Assembly (NCBI GenBank): GCA_028554795.2
Contig: JAPYKE020000555.1
Location: 186,001 to 250,000 of the forward strand
Direction: 5' to 3'
Length of the DNA stretch: 64,000 bases
DNA from: Sinohyriopsis cumingii
Taxonomy: Eukaryota; Mollusca; Bivalvia; Unionida; Unionidae
Shown here: one piece after another, positions 39,101-54,100 of the stretch
Numbering within the stretch: position 1 is the first letter of the stretch
Layout: every line of letters starts with the position of its first letter
Notes under the pieces: model-generated
The model's database searches: none
The model's input: only the letters and a program-made list of their open reading frames with translations
Told to the model about the DNA's origin: nothing
Translations under genes and position numbers: made by a program

Positions 39101-42100
39101 ATCGGCACCAATTATGAGTATGGCCAATTAATCGGTACAGCTGTACTTATAGCACTGCTTACTAAATAACATATCTATTCCGAATGAGTTTTGGGAGGCA
39201 CATATGCTCTGTGATGTTTCTTCATTCATTCTTTTAATTTAATGATGGTAATTCATGCTTAATTATACGGTACATCAATGCCAGGTGTTGACGCATGTAA
39301 GTTTCATTGGTGGGAATGAGAACCAAGTTTGCTTGTTGAATAAAAATCTACAGCATTTAGTTATCACTTTTGGGATTTAGAAAACAATTCACTACAAAGC
39401 ATGTAAAGCGCGGTTTTAAAAAAATCTGAACTCGTCGTTGACGTAGTTGTACTTTGTGAAGCTAGCCATAAAATGGGGGGGCATTAAATTCCTGAATGCA
39501 TGAAACTGACGGTAGCATTATACATCACTTATCTTACATTGCAAATTAAGATCATAGGGTTTTAGTATTAAAATGTCAATAACTGAAGTTCCTTACAAAA
39601 AAACTATTGGTTGGAAAATAATACACATAATATAGATTTGGCTAATAGCTGATGTTTTTGTTAAAAAAACAAGAGAAGAGACTGTAGGAAAGTAGATATT
39701 TTAGATTTGATAATGCATTTATTTCAGGTGACAATAGTCATACCTATGCACTAGCTGTGATGAGGGACACAAAGATCATGAAAGTAGTGCAAAACAGACA
39801 TGTAATGATTTATTCTGTAATAGTATGGCTGTATTGCTTGTTGTCAATAAAGTAATAACTATCCCATCTTTTTCAGTTTTCACTGCCTATTACATTAATA
39901 GACTTGGAAAATTATTCACTACTTGTTGTGGCGACATTTTTTTAAAACTGGCAAAATAATATTGAGGTTGGCAATTTATTTGGCAAAAACTTTTTTAAAG
40001 CCAGGACCATCCCTGACTATATATGAAATTTAGGTCAAAAGTGTTAGGTTCATGAACTAATAACTAGGTTTATGACAATGCTGAACCCCATTATACTTTG
40101 CCTTTGTCTCAGGGAGAATGGGGTTCAAGATGGTCATACAATCCATAGCCTTTAATAGACTAACATCTAATGAATATGTTCATTTCCATGTAATCATTAA
40201 TTTAACTACCCTCATACCTGATTTCATTGATTCTTTTCTGGGCCATGGGCAGCAAATCTTTGTAGAATGGAGCTTTACTCTCATCCACTGGTCGTTTTGT
40301 CAAAATATCTTTTTCCTGTCCACAATAAAAACTACGTTCTTCTGCTTTGTTTTCTCTGCGTATTTTCATCAGCAAAAGTCTATCCAGAAACTTGCCACAT
40401 GGAAGCATGATTTCCTCACCTTTACAGATTCTTTCCATTATTACCTTATCAGCAGCCTCACATGTCAAATCCTCATAGTACCTGAAGCAGAGGAACGAAT
40501 TTGTGTGGGTGGGATATCCTCACTGTATTAGTTGCAGATTTTCTTCAAAACAACTTACTCTTCCCAAGAGATGATGCTGTTTCTTAACTGAATCATCTTA
40601 AGTTTGACATTTTAAAAAATGTGATTGCTGTTCTGAACTGGCATTTTAAAGCGTTATTCATGAAAATTTGCATTTCTTTATTTTAGATACATGTACTAAA
40701 TTACAAACAGAAATTGTCTTCAAAGGCATGTTGCTAAATATTTGAACTTGATGATACAGAGCTAACATCTTTTAATCTACTCCTGACAAGCAAATTTTGC
40801 TGCCTGAAAAATTACCAAAAAAAGGTGAGATGAAATATCACGGTTTGACAATTCAGCCATTTGATATGATGCTCACAAAAACCATCAGTCTCACAGTGGA
40901 AAGATGTGCTGATTTTTGTGTGATATTAAAAAACAAACCTACCAAATATCAAAACAATCCAAAAAAATGGTGACTCAGAGTAGGTGCATAGACAAGGCTT
41001 TCAAAACATGCTTTGAGTCATGTATGTAATGCCTGCAAAAATCGCCAGACACCATAATATGTACACCTTTATGTTACATTATATAAAATCTTCTCAATAT
41101 CAAAACAATCCATTAATAATGTCTATTTGTACATGAATAATATACAAAACAGTCCATTCTTGCTCTATGTTCAAAAAAGGTGCATAACCCTTGTAGAAAA
41201 AAATCACCAAAGTCCCTCCATAATATAATAAAGTTATTTTAAATAAGATGATAAAACAGCCGGCCAAATATCAAAACAATTAACTGACCTGAGCATCATG
41301 AATGGTACATTACATACCTGCCCTGCATTGAATAGTGGTTTTCTATGTAGATAACTGAAATTGTTGTGCAATAACCATGGGTTTTTTTTCTTTCTTTCAG
41401 TCAGTTACCCTGACCTTTGTTCATTTTACCCCTAAACTTACAAGTGCACCCTCTATCCAGTTCTCTAGCGCAAGCAATCCACAGTTTTGTAACTTTAAAT
41501 CATGGAGAACTGAAGTTATTGTGAGCAAACAATTTTTCTTCTTTCAGTTACCTGGGCCTCTGACCTTATGACTCCAAATTCAACAGTTTTTTCACCCAAT
41601 TACACGCCATCCCTAAAGATTTTGGTAACTGATGATGGTTGAACACTGGAGTTAGTGTACATAAAGCATTCTGTCTTTCAGCATTTTTTCATATAGTCAT
41701 TCCAGCTTTAAATTACGGTATAATCAATTTAATCCCTAAGGTGTATTATTTTGCTACTTTAATTGACTTGTACTGAAATTCATGAATCCTCAATTGTACA
41801 ATTATTTTAAAAGTTTTAAATGTTCCCAAGGGGAAGATCCCTGTTCACAATCCAAAACTTGCCATTCTCAATATACCTAATTATAAATTATTGACAGATT
41901 TCCTTGCTTTAATGTGCAAAATGTTATTTTTCCCTCCACAGTCATAAGAATGTTGACCAAGATTACCTCAGTGATATGCATGGACCTTGCTCATTATCAA
42001 ACCCATCCAAGATTTTGATGATATAAACTCATATGTAAAATTTGTTCAAAATTAAATCAAACATAGTTTCCCAAGGGGTAAAAGGCTCAGCCAATCAAAT

Positions 42101-45100
42101 GCAACATCATTTAGATAATACGGATCTCACTCATTATCAAACAGGTCCAAACTATTAAGGACATAAATGGATGTTCCATCTTGGATCGAAGTTGGATCAG
42201 AAATATGGCCTCCAGAGTAATAACAAGGCTAACCAACCAGTTGCACAATTATCTCAACCAATTGGTTGCTCGATTATCTCAACCAACTGGTTGCTCAATT
42301 ATCTCAATAATATGCATGGATCTTGCACATTATTACAGACATCTTAAATTTTGATAATATAAACCCATATTTCAAGTCTGATTGAAATCAGATCAAAAAT
42401 AGAGAATCCAAAGTGGTAACAAGCAATTGTTGATGGACAGACAATGCATGATGGATGTCAATCTACAGATGTAGGGCCATAACCAAACACTCAGTCCTTA
42501 TTGCCAGGTGAACTGGAAGACCAGTTTCTCACTAAAATCTGATTTATGCCAATGAACAAAGATTACTTTTATGTTTACCTGACTCAGATACATGAAACAA
42601 AACTAACACAACTGATCACAGTAAATATTCATGCTATGTGAATCATTAAGTGTATTGAAATTTAAACTGGGTTTCTACTAGACTAAGTGTGGTTAGTGTT
42701 GGGACATGAGCCTACTGTTTTGCACAAAATATCATAGCAATTAGAGCAATAACATTTCTACAGGTAAATATAAAAAACTTAAATACCTGAACTAAACAAT
42801 TTTAAAATACATGCATATATTTGTGATTTATCTTCTAGTTACGGTCAATTATCAGCTTCCACCCATGATAACCTGGGAAATATATTATGGACCATACCAT
42901 ACAACCCACTGGTGCATGTTAGTGTTTCAGTGTATTTGTAATGTCACATAGCTTGAAACTTCAAACCTTAGTATATGATTGGATGGTTTGTTATTAAGAC
43001 AAATTTCAGAATTAAATGAAGGAAACATTCAAATACATATGCACTCCTGTGATGGTAAATGAGACATCATAAAGAACTAACAAAACAGTTTAAAGCTTTT
43101 GTATCATTCATATAAGAAAATTAAAATATGAACTTTCTAACTATGACTTAACCATAATTATATCAAGAATTACCATAGAACAGTGTCCAGTTTTTTCTCA
43201 TAGGATGCAATACAGGCTTTGGACTCATCAGTCAGATGTGCTTTATGGTCTTTTGCATGGGCATACGGAATTGGAAACTCCTTGATAAGACCATTAATGT
43301 TTTCTTGTGTTAACGTGCGACATCGGCTGACCAAATGATCTTCAGGGGCCGATTCTCCATAGCAGAATGGAAGAAACCACTCTAGATTTGGGAAATCCTG
43401 GGGAAAAAATATGTGCATGAGATATTTCCTACTTTTAAAAATGGTGGTCTGATGCACAGTTTCATTTGTCTAAATAAAGAAAAACAATAGACACAACTGG
43501 GCCTGATATCACTTACCAGCACTGTTTACATATATTAGCTTCTGAATTCAAATTTACAAAGATTTTGAAAGTATAGAGGGGAGAAAAAAAATGTTTTCAT
43601 TACATACATAGTGGAGAAAGACTGCCATAATTCTATGTATATTGTTTTTATATCATTATATAATGTATAATATAAATTCATTATTATGTGTTTGTATTTT
43701 CTTTGTACTTAAGATATACAGTCTGAATTGGTTCTTTACTTCTGCCAATATTTCTTTCTTTATTTGTTAGGTATGCCGTATCTTCAGATTCTATGCGTAT
43801 GATTCTACATGCATATTTTTAATATTACATACGTCAACATTCTAATTTGCATCATTTAAACTTTAGACTTCCACTCTGCAAACTAACAATTTATTTGATG
43901 ACATTTATTAATTAACCCTCACAGTAAAAAGTTAATATTCCAAATATTACAATGCTGGGTCCTCCATAGTATTTTGAAAGTTACAGTTCAGAGTTCCTTC
44001 ATCTCAAAAAGTTGGAGTTCCCATCCTAAAATTTGGAGTCCCAATGACAAGACCCATTGTTCATTACAATAATTCATGCCAATATGTGAATACTGTTCTG
44101 TCACCAATATAAATACCAGACTGACAATGCTTTTTCATTGTAAAATACTTGACATTATTACAAAAGAATGAAAATCTAACTGAGAACAGTAATAAATGTG
44201 ATTTTATATGATGTTTCAAATATAACCAAATAACAATTCTCAATAGCTTTACATTGCCATTCATTACTGTATGTGCATCTAGAGGGAATTTAGGAAGAGA
44301 TCAATGATTGTTTTGACAGTTATTTCATTATTTTAAATAATTAATTTCAATAAATAAATTTGCAAAGACACTGGAAGAAAAAACAAATGACAATAACTTG
44401 TTTCTGTTTCATCTTTGTGTAATATAAACTACTACATTCACATTGTTTCTTAAAAAATATTAACTCATACCTAGTTAATGTTGAGCTTTGCAAGTTTGGT
44501 GTTCTATTGATTACCAATTTATGTTTCTTTCTCACAGCTGATAAAATCACTGTTTTCTCATTTTGCAGCCCATGGGAAATGTCCATTTCCATGGTTCATT
44601 CCATGAATCTCACAATCTTTTAGGAGTTTTGTTTTGTCAATCAAAATTACATATATTACCTACCTTCTGTCGCCAAATCTCACAATTACTCAGCAAACAT
44701 CCCTTGCTGGGATGGATGCTCTACTGGCAAAAACAATTTCTCGGAATTCAAGATTAGATGTTTTCTTCCTTTTTAAATGTCAAGTGTTCAAACCATCTCT
44801 TATATTCTGAGGTGACAAGATGTTCAAATTAGCTGCTGTAGTGCACATACTTGATGTCAGATGGGCAGCATTTTCATTTAGGACAGAGTAGAAATGATAA
44901 GAAGTGTTTTGGTGAAAACCCCTCGTGTCAATGATCATCCATTAATGGGGGAATAGTGACAACAAGATTTTCGAAACAGCAGCCATATTGGATGTATAAC
45001 TGGCACCATTTTCATTTAGAACCAACAAGGTTATCATAAGACATTTATTGGTGAAACTAAAATGTTGGTATTGCCAACCATTTGGAAGGAGTTGAGGTAA

Positions 45101-48100
45101 CAATATTTTCATAACAGCCAAAATGACTTTCCATTTAGTAGTGAAAACAAGATTTTCAAGATGGCAAATTACTGGATATCATATCAGTACCACTCTAATT
45201 TCAGATCAACAAAACATTATAAAAAGACTTTTGGTGAAAACCTCATGCTGTTTTGACCAATCACTCAGGAGAAATAATGAAAAGATTTGCAAACTGGCCA
45301 CTGTGGCAGCCCTATTATACTTCGGATCATCACCATTATCATTTATAATCATCTATACATCATAAGTCTTTTTTCGTAAACCCTCACATCAATATATCTT
45401 TCCATTCAGGAGGACTGGTGATAACAAGATTTTCAAGATAGCTACTGTTGTGGCCATATTAGACCTCATAAGAAGTCTTTTAGTGATAAACCTCACATTG
45501 ATACATGTAAACCATCCTATGAGAAGGAATAATAAGATTTTCAACATGACCGATGTGGCTGCCATATTGTGAATCTAATCAGCACCATTTTCATCTAGGA
45601 CCTATGTGAAGTGTCGAATTTTGAAGTACAGAAAATTTAAAGTTGAATGCATTTAGCAATTAAAGTTATCACAGTTAAGACAGAGAAGTCTTTGTGAAGG
45701 GTCACTCAGAACTTTCGTCATTCATCTCCCCCCATGTCAGTGTAAACTTCAAAGGAACAATAGTTCCGAACCAGTGAAATTGACCCAGGTATCTTAAACA
45801 GTCTTTAGAAGTAAACATTTGAGATACCGAATCTAACCATGTGGTAGGAACCTATGTCCACTTATTATATTTTCAAAGGGAAAATTGTCATGCACTGTCG
45901 TACACAGATTCTGAGCTGTCTAAATCTGATGAAAGAAAATATTTCTTTGGAAAAGATTAGGGACTCTTGCCTACGATTGGGTAGAATAAATTAGGGTGTA
46001 CACTTTAGAGCAATCTGACTTTAAAGTGACGACCCTAGTGTAAATTCTTTAGTCTGGAAATTTCCTAGGAGGGGAAACTTTGTCTCAACTCCATGGAAGC
46101 CTAAAGATTAGTGTTTTCCTCATGAAACAAGAAGGGACCAGTGGTTGTTGTATGAAAGGAAAGGCATGTTTAGTGCTAGGATGCAGAAGTCCTGAAAATA
46201 CAGTGACGAGCTTTCGGAGAGAAGGATGAGACAGTCCAAAGACCGGAGTACAGGGAAAAGAAAGAAAGAAGGACAAGGTCAGAGCAAAAAGGACCAGGAA
46301 GTCCATGATGGGACAGAACCTAGAGTCTGGAAGGATGAACTAGGACATGTTGATATGGTCAATGTGAATGAAGGTGATGCAATCAATCATGGATATTTTG
46401 CTCTTTCACCTCTTGTTATAATGATGTAATAAATCCAAATTGGACACACCTGTTAAATTCTACTTATATAATCTAACTTGAATTTGAATTACCATTAATT
46501 TGTTCTGATTAAATTTGTTATTTTCTTGTCAAAGGGGGCTCGCACTGTTTATTTCTTACCAGCATTCTCGCTCAGTTCTCTGTTCAAATTCCATTCTTCT
46601 TACTCTCCCGCCGGGCTATAATATCAAGGGAGGTCATCCTCCGGATAACGCAGCCAAACCCAATTAACCACCCCTCTTTACAAGAGGGCGATGTTACAAC
46701 CTAGTAGACATCATAAAAAGTTTCTTAATGCAAACATTGTGTTTATATGACAATCCATTCCGGCAGAGTAGTGAAAACAAGATTTTCAAGACGACGACTG
46801 TGTGGTGACCATACTGTAAGTCAGATGAGCACCATGTTCATTTACGTGAAAACAAATCATCAATGTGACTTTTTGTTCTGGAGGAGTCGAAAAGATTTTC
46901 AAGATGGCTGCCATGGTGGCCATATTGGATGTCACATGAAAACACTTAATTTAAGTTGCCTACCTGCAAGAAAATCTTTGAAAGTTATAAGTAAACAACA
47001 ATATAGCAAAGCCTACTCCTCCCTTTCAGCAAAAGAACAAGACTCTCAAGTGGGCCTGATACCACTTACCTTGCTTACATAACTACGTTTGCTGATTATT
47101 TCACTATGCTGGCTGAAACAGTACTGCAACACAACCTATGTAAACTATCTCCCAAAATTTATATCATGTTACTATTTTACAATATCATGATAATTCTTAA
47201 AATATAAAGGCAAAATTAGTATGCATAATGTTTTACTCAGAGTGATTCAACTTCATGATAACATAAACCCATTTACCAAATTTATTACAAATTGGAACTT
47301 TAGATCTAGAGAGATGAAAAGCTCAGCCAATCAGATGCAAGACACCTCATTAAATTGTAAAGATCTTATACAACCTGCCTAAAACAATAATAATATAACC
47401 ATAGCTACCTATGTGGAGAAAAATCCAACTGGAATTCTGTCTACAAAGTGATAACAATCTAAGCCAATCAGATACCTGATTATCTCAATAATGTGTACAT
47501 CTTGCTTATAATAAAACTCATAAAATATCCTGACAGTCTGATAACAGAAGACTATTTAACAAGTCTGATACAAATCTGATCACAAAAACAGATGCCAAGT
47601 TTTGATAATTATAGACGATCTGATGCAAGTCACAGCATTAATATGCATGAAATTACACAAAATTATACTTAACCAACACACTGAAGACAAAGGCCTATTT
47701 ACCAAGTTTTATCAAAATCCGATCAAAAATATTATCTACTGATTGACCAAAATAAACTAAGGCAGTCAGATGTACCATTACCTCATTAATATCACAGGAC
47801 TAACCCCTAATTTAAATCAAACAACTGCTTGAGGATATAGGCCTATTTACCAAGCATGATCAAAACTCAACCATATGCAGGATTACTTTATTAATATAAG
47901 TGGATCCTGCACATTACTGAACTCATGCATGTGCTTGATCTTAGAAGCCTATGTTTGAAGTCTGATGAAAACCATATAGTTGTCAGAGCAGCCAATCAGA
48001 AGTAAAATCACCTCATTAAAATGTGTCTCACTCACTCATAATCAAACTTATTCAAAATCTCATACAAGGACAAATTTAATAACAGCCTCATCAGAATGAT

Positions 48101-51100
48101 GGCTTTCAGGAGGCTAACATACTCAGTCAATGAGACGTAAGATCATCTCATTAATATGTGTCAGTCATTATCACAAATCTGAGATGTTGATGATGTAAGT
48201 AAATATTCCATGACTGGTCAAAATTGGAGCAGAAAGATGAACTCCATAGTGGTAACCAGCTCAGTTAATCGGATACAAGATAGCCTCATTAATATATCTG
48301 GATCATGCTCACATTCAAACTCATCTGAGATACCTAAAATATAAACCTATCAACTCAGATCAAATTCATGACCTCCAAAATGGTAATGTGTAAATGCGGA
48401 ACTGGAAAGAAGACAGACACATGGTCATTATCATTAAGAACACTAGGCGTTACGGCCTGGTAAACTAAAGATAATTACTTATAACTATCAGTTCATAATG
48501 CTATTATCAATGAGGAAAGGCTCTAACTTTCTTCGGATTAATGTGGCATATGTCAGCTAGCTTCTTCCATCCTCCTGTTGGGAAATGCAGGGCGTAGAAT
48601 TCCAGTTCTTCTTTACTGAGTGTTCGTACCCAGCTTCGGACATGCTTACAGACAGCCCCGCTAGCAGAACCAAACTAGAACATAATAAAGAAAATTTACT
48701 ACTGGTAGGTAAAATACTGAAAATGAAAGGAAAGACGGTGAAACTCTGTTAATTTATGTACTTCACAGGACAATGCATATCCCTACACTTCCAAGCAATA
48801 CCATTAGGTGTATGGCCTGACCCAAGGGACAATTTTGCAAACAGACTACAGCAATAATTTCTACAATTTCTTTGTCTTCTAAAATAACCTTGTCCACTGT
48901 TAAGGTCATAGTTATTTGACTAGAAAATTATAGCAAAATCAACCATGTCCATGCACTGTTTAGGATACAGTAGTTTTAGTCAATCAAGTACCTGTGATTA
49001 CTGTTATGTTATCAGCCTCTTCAACATACCAGACATGTTCCCAGACAATGCTGGGAACTTTCCTGAGACCAAAAATTGTGCTTTGATGTCCCATGTGGGG
49101 TCAGTGCATGTGACCCAAAGAAACCAATGTCATCCGATTGAGAATAAACTATATTTTCATATGACCCATATAAAATGATATGAGATTCAAATCTGAATAT
49201 AAGAAAATAACTTGTTTGTTTTCTTTAAAGAATTTAATATATTTACAAAGACAAAAATAGTTGGTAAACTAAGCATTGTCAAATATCATCACACACATAC
49301 ACATGCAAACTATCATAAAATCACAGCTATACTGATATTAACCAAAAACATAAACCAAGTTTCTGTTGTTAAAACCCACTGGATGGCAAAATAATGGCTT
49401 AATAAGATAGTCTTTGCTGCTTTCAGTAGTTCAATGGGGGTGGTTGGGTTGAAGGTAATATAAGTGTCATTTGTGCTCATCTTTAAACTAATTAGAGACT
49501 GGATGGTATTCCTGTTTAAACATCCTTGCTGGATTCTGTGAGCAAATCCTGGTCAGAACTGAATTGTCTCTAGTCAGTTCTAATGTTAGCATTACCAAAA
49601 CAGTATCCAGTGCAGTCTGACCACAAGACAGAATAAAGAATATATGTCACATCTGGGACTGACCATTTCATTGGGAGAAGGTGAGCACATGACATTTTTC
49701 AAGCTTAACAGTGGTTTATGGGTAATAAAGCAAGGAATAAACACCTCTGTCCAATATGAATGTTAATGTTTTATCAACACAAATCAACTGTGTAAACACG
49801 AATGTGTGCTTATTACTGTCTTTTAATCAATCTATTTCATGGCTAAAATCATCCTGAAAAGTTTAATAATTAATATTAATTGGTATTTTTTAACAAGATT
49901 AACATAATGAATAATAATAAAGAGAACTAATCTGAATGTTCAGTTCAATGTGTAGATTATGTTCTAGCTTCTCCCAATGTTACACAGTGCGGTACAGCTA
50001 TTTTGATGCCTATAATAGACCCCAGAATGACATATTGATATGTTCTTTGCAAAAATGCAAAGTCAAATTACATCTACCAGGGGTTCTGAAATTTAGTTTT
50101 ACTGAGCTAACTCATTGTTTCCTTAATTACAGGAAATGGGTTTTGACATTTTGCTCTCAAAAATTAATTATACTTGAACAGTATTCCCATGAATGAAATA
50201 ATCATGCTAAGTTTGCATTTTATATCATGGAATAAAATCTGACTTCAGAGAAACTCTGCTGCAGTTCACAAACTTGCCAATAATCTTTACTATTGATGGA
50301 TAACTAAAAACAAATTGGATTGTTCCATCTTGGGAATTTTATGTAACTATGCAAATTGGCTTAATGAGCTCCCACACAGCAATCCACAAAGGACATAAGA
50401 CATAAACCAAACTAATGTCAGCCAATTAATACGAGAAATGGTGGCTATTCATAACTACCTTGACTCTTAATTACATCTATGACACTTAGTCATATAAACT
50501 GCCCCCTAGATGGTTTTAGATGCACTCAGCACAGGATTGTTTACCACTGATACACTGGCTACAAGTTAGGGACATATACTGTAGTGGGGTTGTTTTCCCT
50601 GAAGATTAATGAAAATCATGTTTTTCGAAACAAGACTGTAACAGGGGATTTGGGTGTAAACAATTCTGTTTTTAGCATTTCATTTTATATTATGTCAGTT
50701 ATGTCTTCTGTTCTGAGCTGTTCATATTGTGGTTTTAATGCCCAGTTAACCATTCCCTTCCACAATTTCTTTATGGTCGTTGGAGTTTACCATTTTTCCT
50801 CACTATACATGTATTCTGGAAGTTTACACAGCAGTGCTTTTGCTAAAGGTTAAATTTTGTCTTCAATACATTTATTTCCTTTCAATGACTGTGAACAATG
50901 TCCTCTTGGTTGGTGATCAAGTTAATCACTATCTGCAAAACATTTCTGCCGGCCACTGAAATTGAATGTCATATGCTTCTTTGGCAATGAGCAATGAGCA
51001 TAGTCTCTACACAGTAATCTTCCAATGCACTCAATTCAGTCTAAAGTCAACCACAGCTTATTAGCATCATTTTCTTGGGACATTTTTTTGCCTTATGGGC

Positions 51101-54100
51101 ACCATGATTAAAATTTTCTTGACCCAAAGATGAAAAAACATTAGGCCACTCACATAAGGGTGAAACCTAAGATGACCCCTGCACCAGCAATCATATCTCA
51201 AATTTTCAAGTTTGTTTCTTCCTTGATGCAGGAAAAAATGTCAGTAGAGTGTCATAATTTTCAAGGTAATGCACAGGATATAAATCTGCTAACTGTGCAG
51301 CAGAATTTTAGCATTATCTTGTGCCATTAGAATTTATGCCTGTATTATATGCTACTCAAATACAATTGTTGTTGTAGGGTTTAATGCTATTTTTCAGCAC
51401 AAGATAGGATAAACATGGCAGTCAGCATAAATGGTGGAGGAAAACCCCTGGAAAAAATCACCAACCAACGAGAAGCTACTGGCAAGCTTTCTCACATACC
51501 TGCACTGGCTGAACCCAAAACTCAAACCCATTAAGACAGAGGTGAGATAACAATGACCCATTATGGTGAGCACTTTAGACCACTAGGAAAATACAACTGT
51601 AAAGATCTTTGAGTGTGTGAATAAATACTGATCTATAAATTTAATGACAGAAAATTTTCAATTATTTTCATATCTGAAGGACTTACAGGTGGCTTGATGG
51701 CATTCAAGTTGTCTATATCTGATTTCAGTTTCCCAAGTGTCTGTGGAAGAACTTTCCCACTGGACAACTGAAGTCGCTTCAGCTTTTTTTCCAGAACACG
51801 AATCTGTCTTCCTGCATCAAGGAGGTTCAAAGCTTTCAAGACCTCCACCATTCCAAAACTTTTTCGGTTCTTTAATAATGCCCCAGCAAGGTCATGGTCA
51901 TGCCTGGCCCAAGCTGCTGCAAGGCCTCTTACTCGAGCATCTGTCATAAAGAAGGAAATTCAATATCTGAACGTAACGTTTCAAGAATTTGTGAAGGCTG
52001 ACAGATACTGTAGAATTGTCTTCCCAATGGGTAATGTTTAGTTTAAAATTTATACACCAACTTTTTCTTTCCATTACCAACCTCTTCCAGATCAGAATTT
52101 ACCTGAACAAAGTTACTGTTAGTGTGCTGTCTAAAATTGACAGCATGCTGAAATGTGACTTCCATATTTTGTTGTTTCTTGTTTCTTCCAGCTTTACAAC
52201 ATATCCAGGATCATTTCTGTATGTCAACAATTTTCAGGAGTTTTAAAGTGTTCAAAGTCAGGAGACAAGTATAGCGAGCTAAATTTTAAGATACAGTGTA
52301 TAAGAAAGAGAAGACCTAATATGTTCCAATTCATTCTTGGTGATTTTGAAGAGTAAACTAAAGTTAATGTGATTATATATAATAACATTGATAATCATCC
52401 TTTCTGTAGCTATTATCTCCTGTATACTGAGGAAAAAACTAAGTGTTGTAGCCATTTTTGTCGGATTTGCACTGCAGGAACTTGAATTTATGTATCGTAC
52501 CTTATTCCAAAAATTAGCTGTCCATGATTAAGGATAGAGCTTGGTGTGTACCTGCTTTTGTCTTCTTTATAAGTTAAAAATAAGATGTTTACTTGGGTTT
52601 GAGTTCAAGACCCAGCTTTGATTATGACCATAGAAGATTCTAGAAATGAACTTGTTTATGGTACAGTTTGGGATAATTTTCCATTAAGATGATTTTTTCA
52701 GAAAATTTTATTGCAACATATGTCAAGTAGGGATTTATACAAGTTTGAGATCAACAAGATAATTCATTCTTCCTTTAATTTCAGTCTTTATAAGTATTTC
52801 CTGTTGTGTTCAGTTATAATTTGACAAGAATCTTATTTAAAAATTAGCAGAAAATTTCAATTCACTTTAAGGTTAAAACAGAACTGTTATAATCAAACAT
52901 TTTTAATATCAAGTTTAAATATGACCCCAAAGACAAATGAAGTATAAGAAGCAAATACTGGGTTATACTCAAATGTTCGACGGATTTTCATGTTTTGCAT
53001 GCAAAGAACTATAGCCATCTAACACATTTTAAAGTTGTAATAGGCAAATATTTCAATTCTGATGTGGAAATCTGACTTTACAAATATGCTGATATAACAA
53101 AGGCTTTGAAATAACTGGACACAAGCACTTTTCTAAGTTAATTCTTCAAGCTTTTACCATTACAAAAAAATCTTTTGGCTCAAACATTCCCAGACATGTG
53201 GTGATGAAAAAGCACTAATTCTTCCAAACATCTTGTGACAGAAATTAATGTATTTTCTTACATTTGTGTACTTAATGCAAATGTATGGGCAATAGATAAT
53301 GTAACTGACCAGAAAATTAAATCAGTTTAACTTTTAATCATATTCTTTAATCCATTAAAGTGCAGACACATTTCAATTCTCACATTTTCATTCTGAAGTC
53401 AAATTTACGAAATATCATTCTATCAAATACATGAAACTTTTGACAAACCATTTTTGAGTCTGAATCTCAGTTTAACTTTTTTAACATCTTAAATTTTCAA
53501 ATGGTGTAAAAATTCATTTGTTCTATAACTGGACAGTTTATGGGCTTTCAAATGTTTTGTGCACTAACCAGCTCTAAGGGAGATAACTAACACAACACTA
53601 GGACGGAAATGTTAAAGCAAACCAGACTAAGGGATGCAACCTGTTTGGGTCAATCTAAGTTGTAAGTGTCCCTTGTTTAAGCATCAGTTTAACTTGATAA
53701 CTGAGGAAACTGTCTACAATATCAACAAAACATCTGATATCTGTTCAAATAATACTCAAGGCCCTTTTTCTTTCCTGTACATAGGAGACATTTTCTTGTG
53801 AGTTTCTCTATTCAATCTTTGCTCAACTGCTAACTGGACTTACTATAATACAGCCTTTTAGCAAGTGCACTTGAGCTCTTATGATCTTTATTTGCATTCC
53901 TTTTAAAAAAAAACTAGATGTTAGCAATGAGTCACTGCAGAACTTCCAAAATCACGTGTTGACATCACTATTTTCCAATGTTTCATACATGAAATCCCCC
54001 AAATTGAGCTTTTTCAATGTTGTGTCAACATGAGTATTTCATGAACTGTAAGTATTCACTTTTTACATCCTTAGTTCATATATGGAATATTAAAGCTTAT

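Noticed and set aside
40118..40531. 137-codon plus-strand frame
   Set aside because: Antisense shadow of VWA exon 5, whose minus-strand frame has matching splice sites and phase.
46226..46429. 67-codon plus-strand frame, Lys/Glu rich
   Set aside because: Lies wholly inside the solo LTR and shows no domain.
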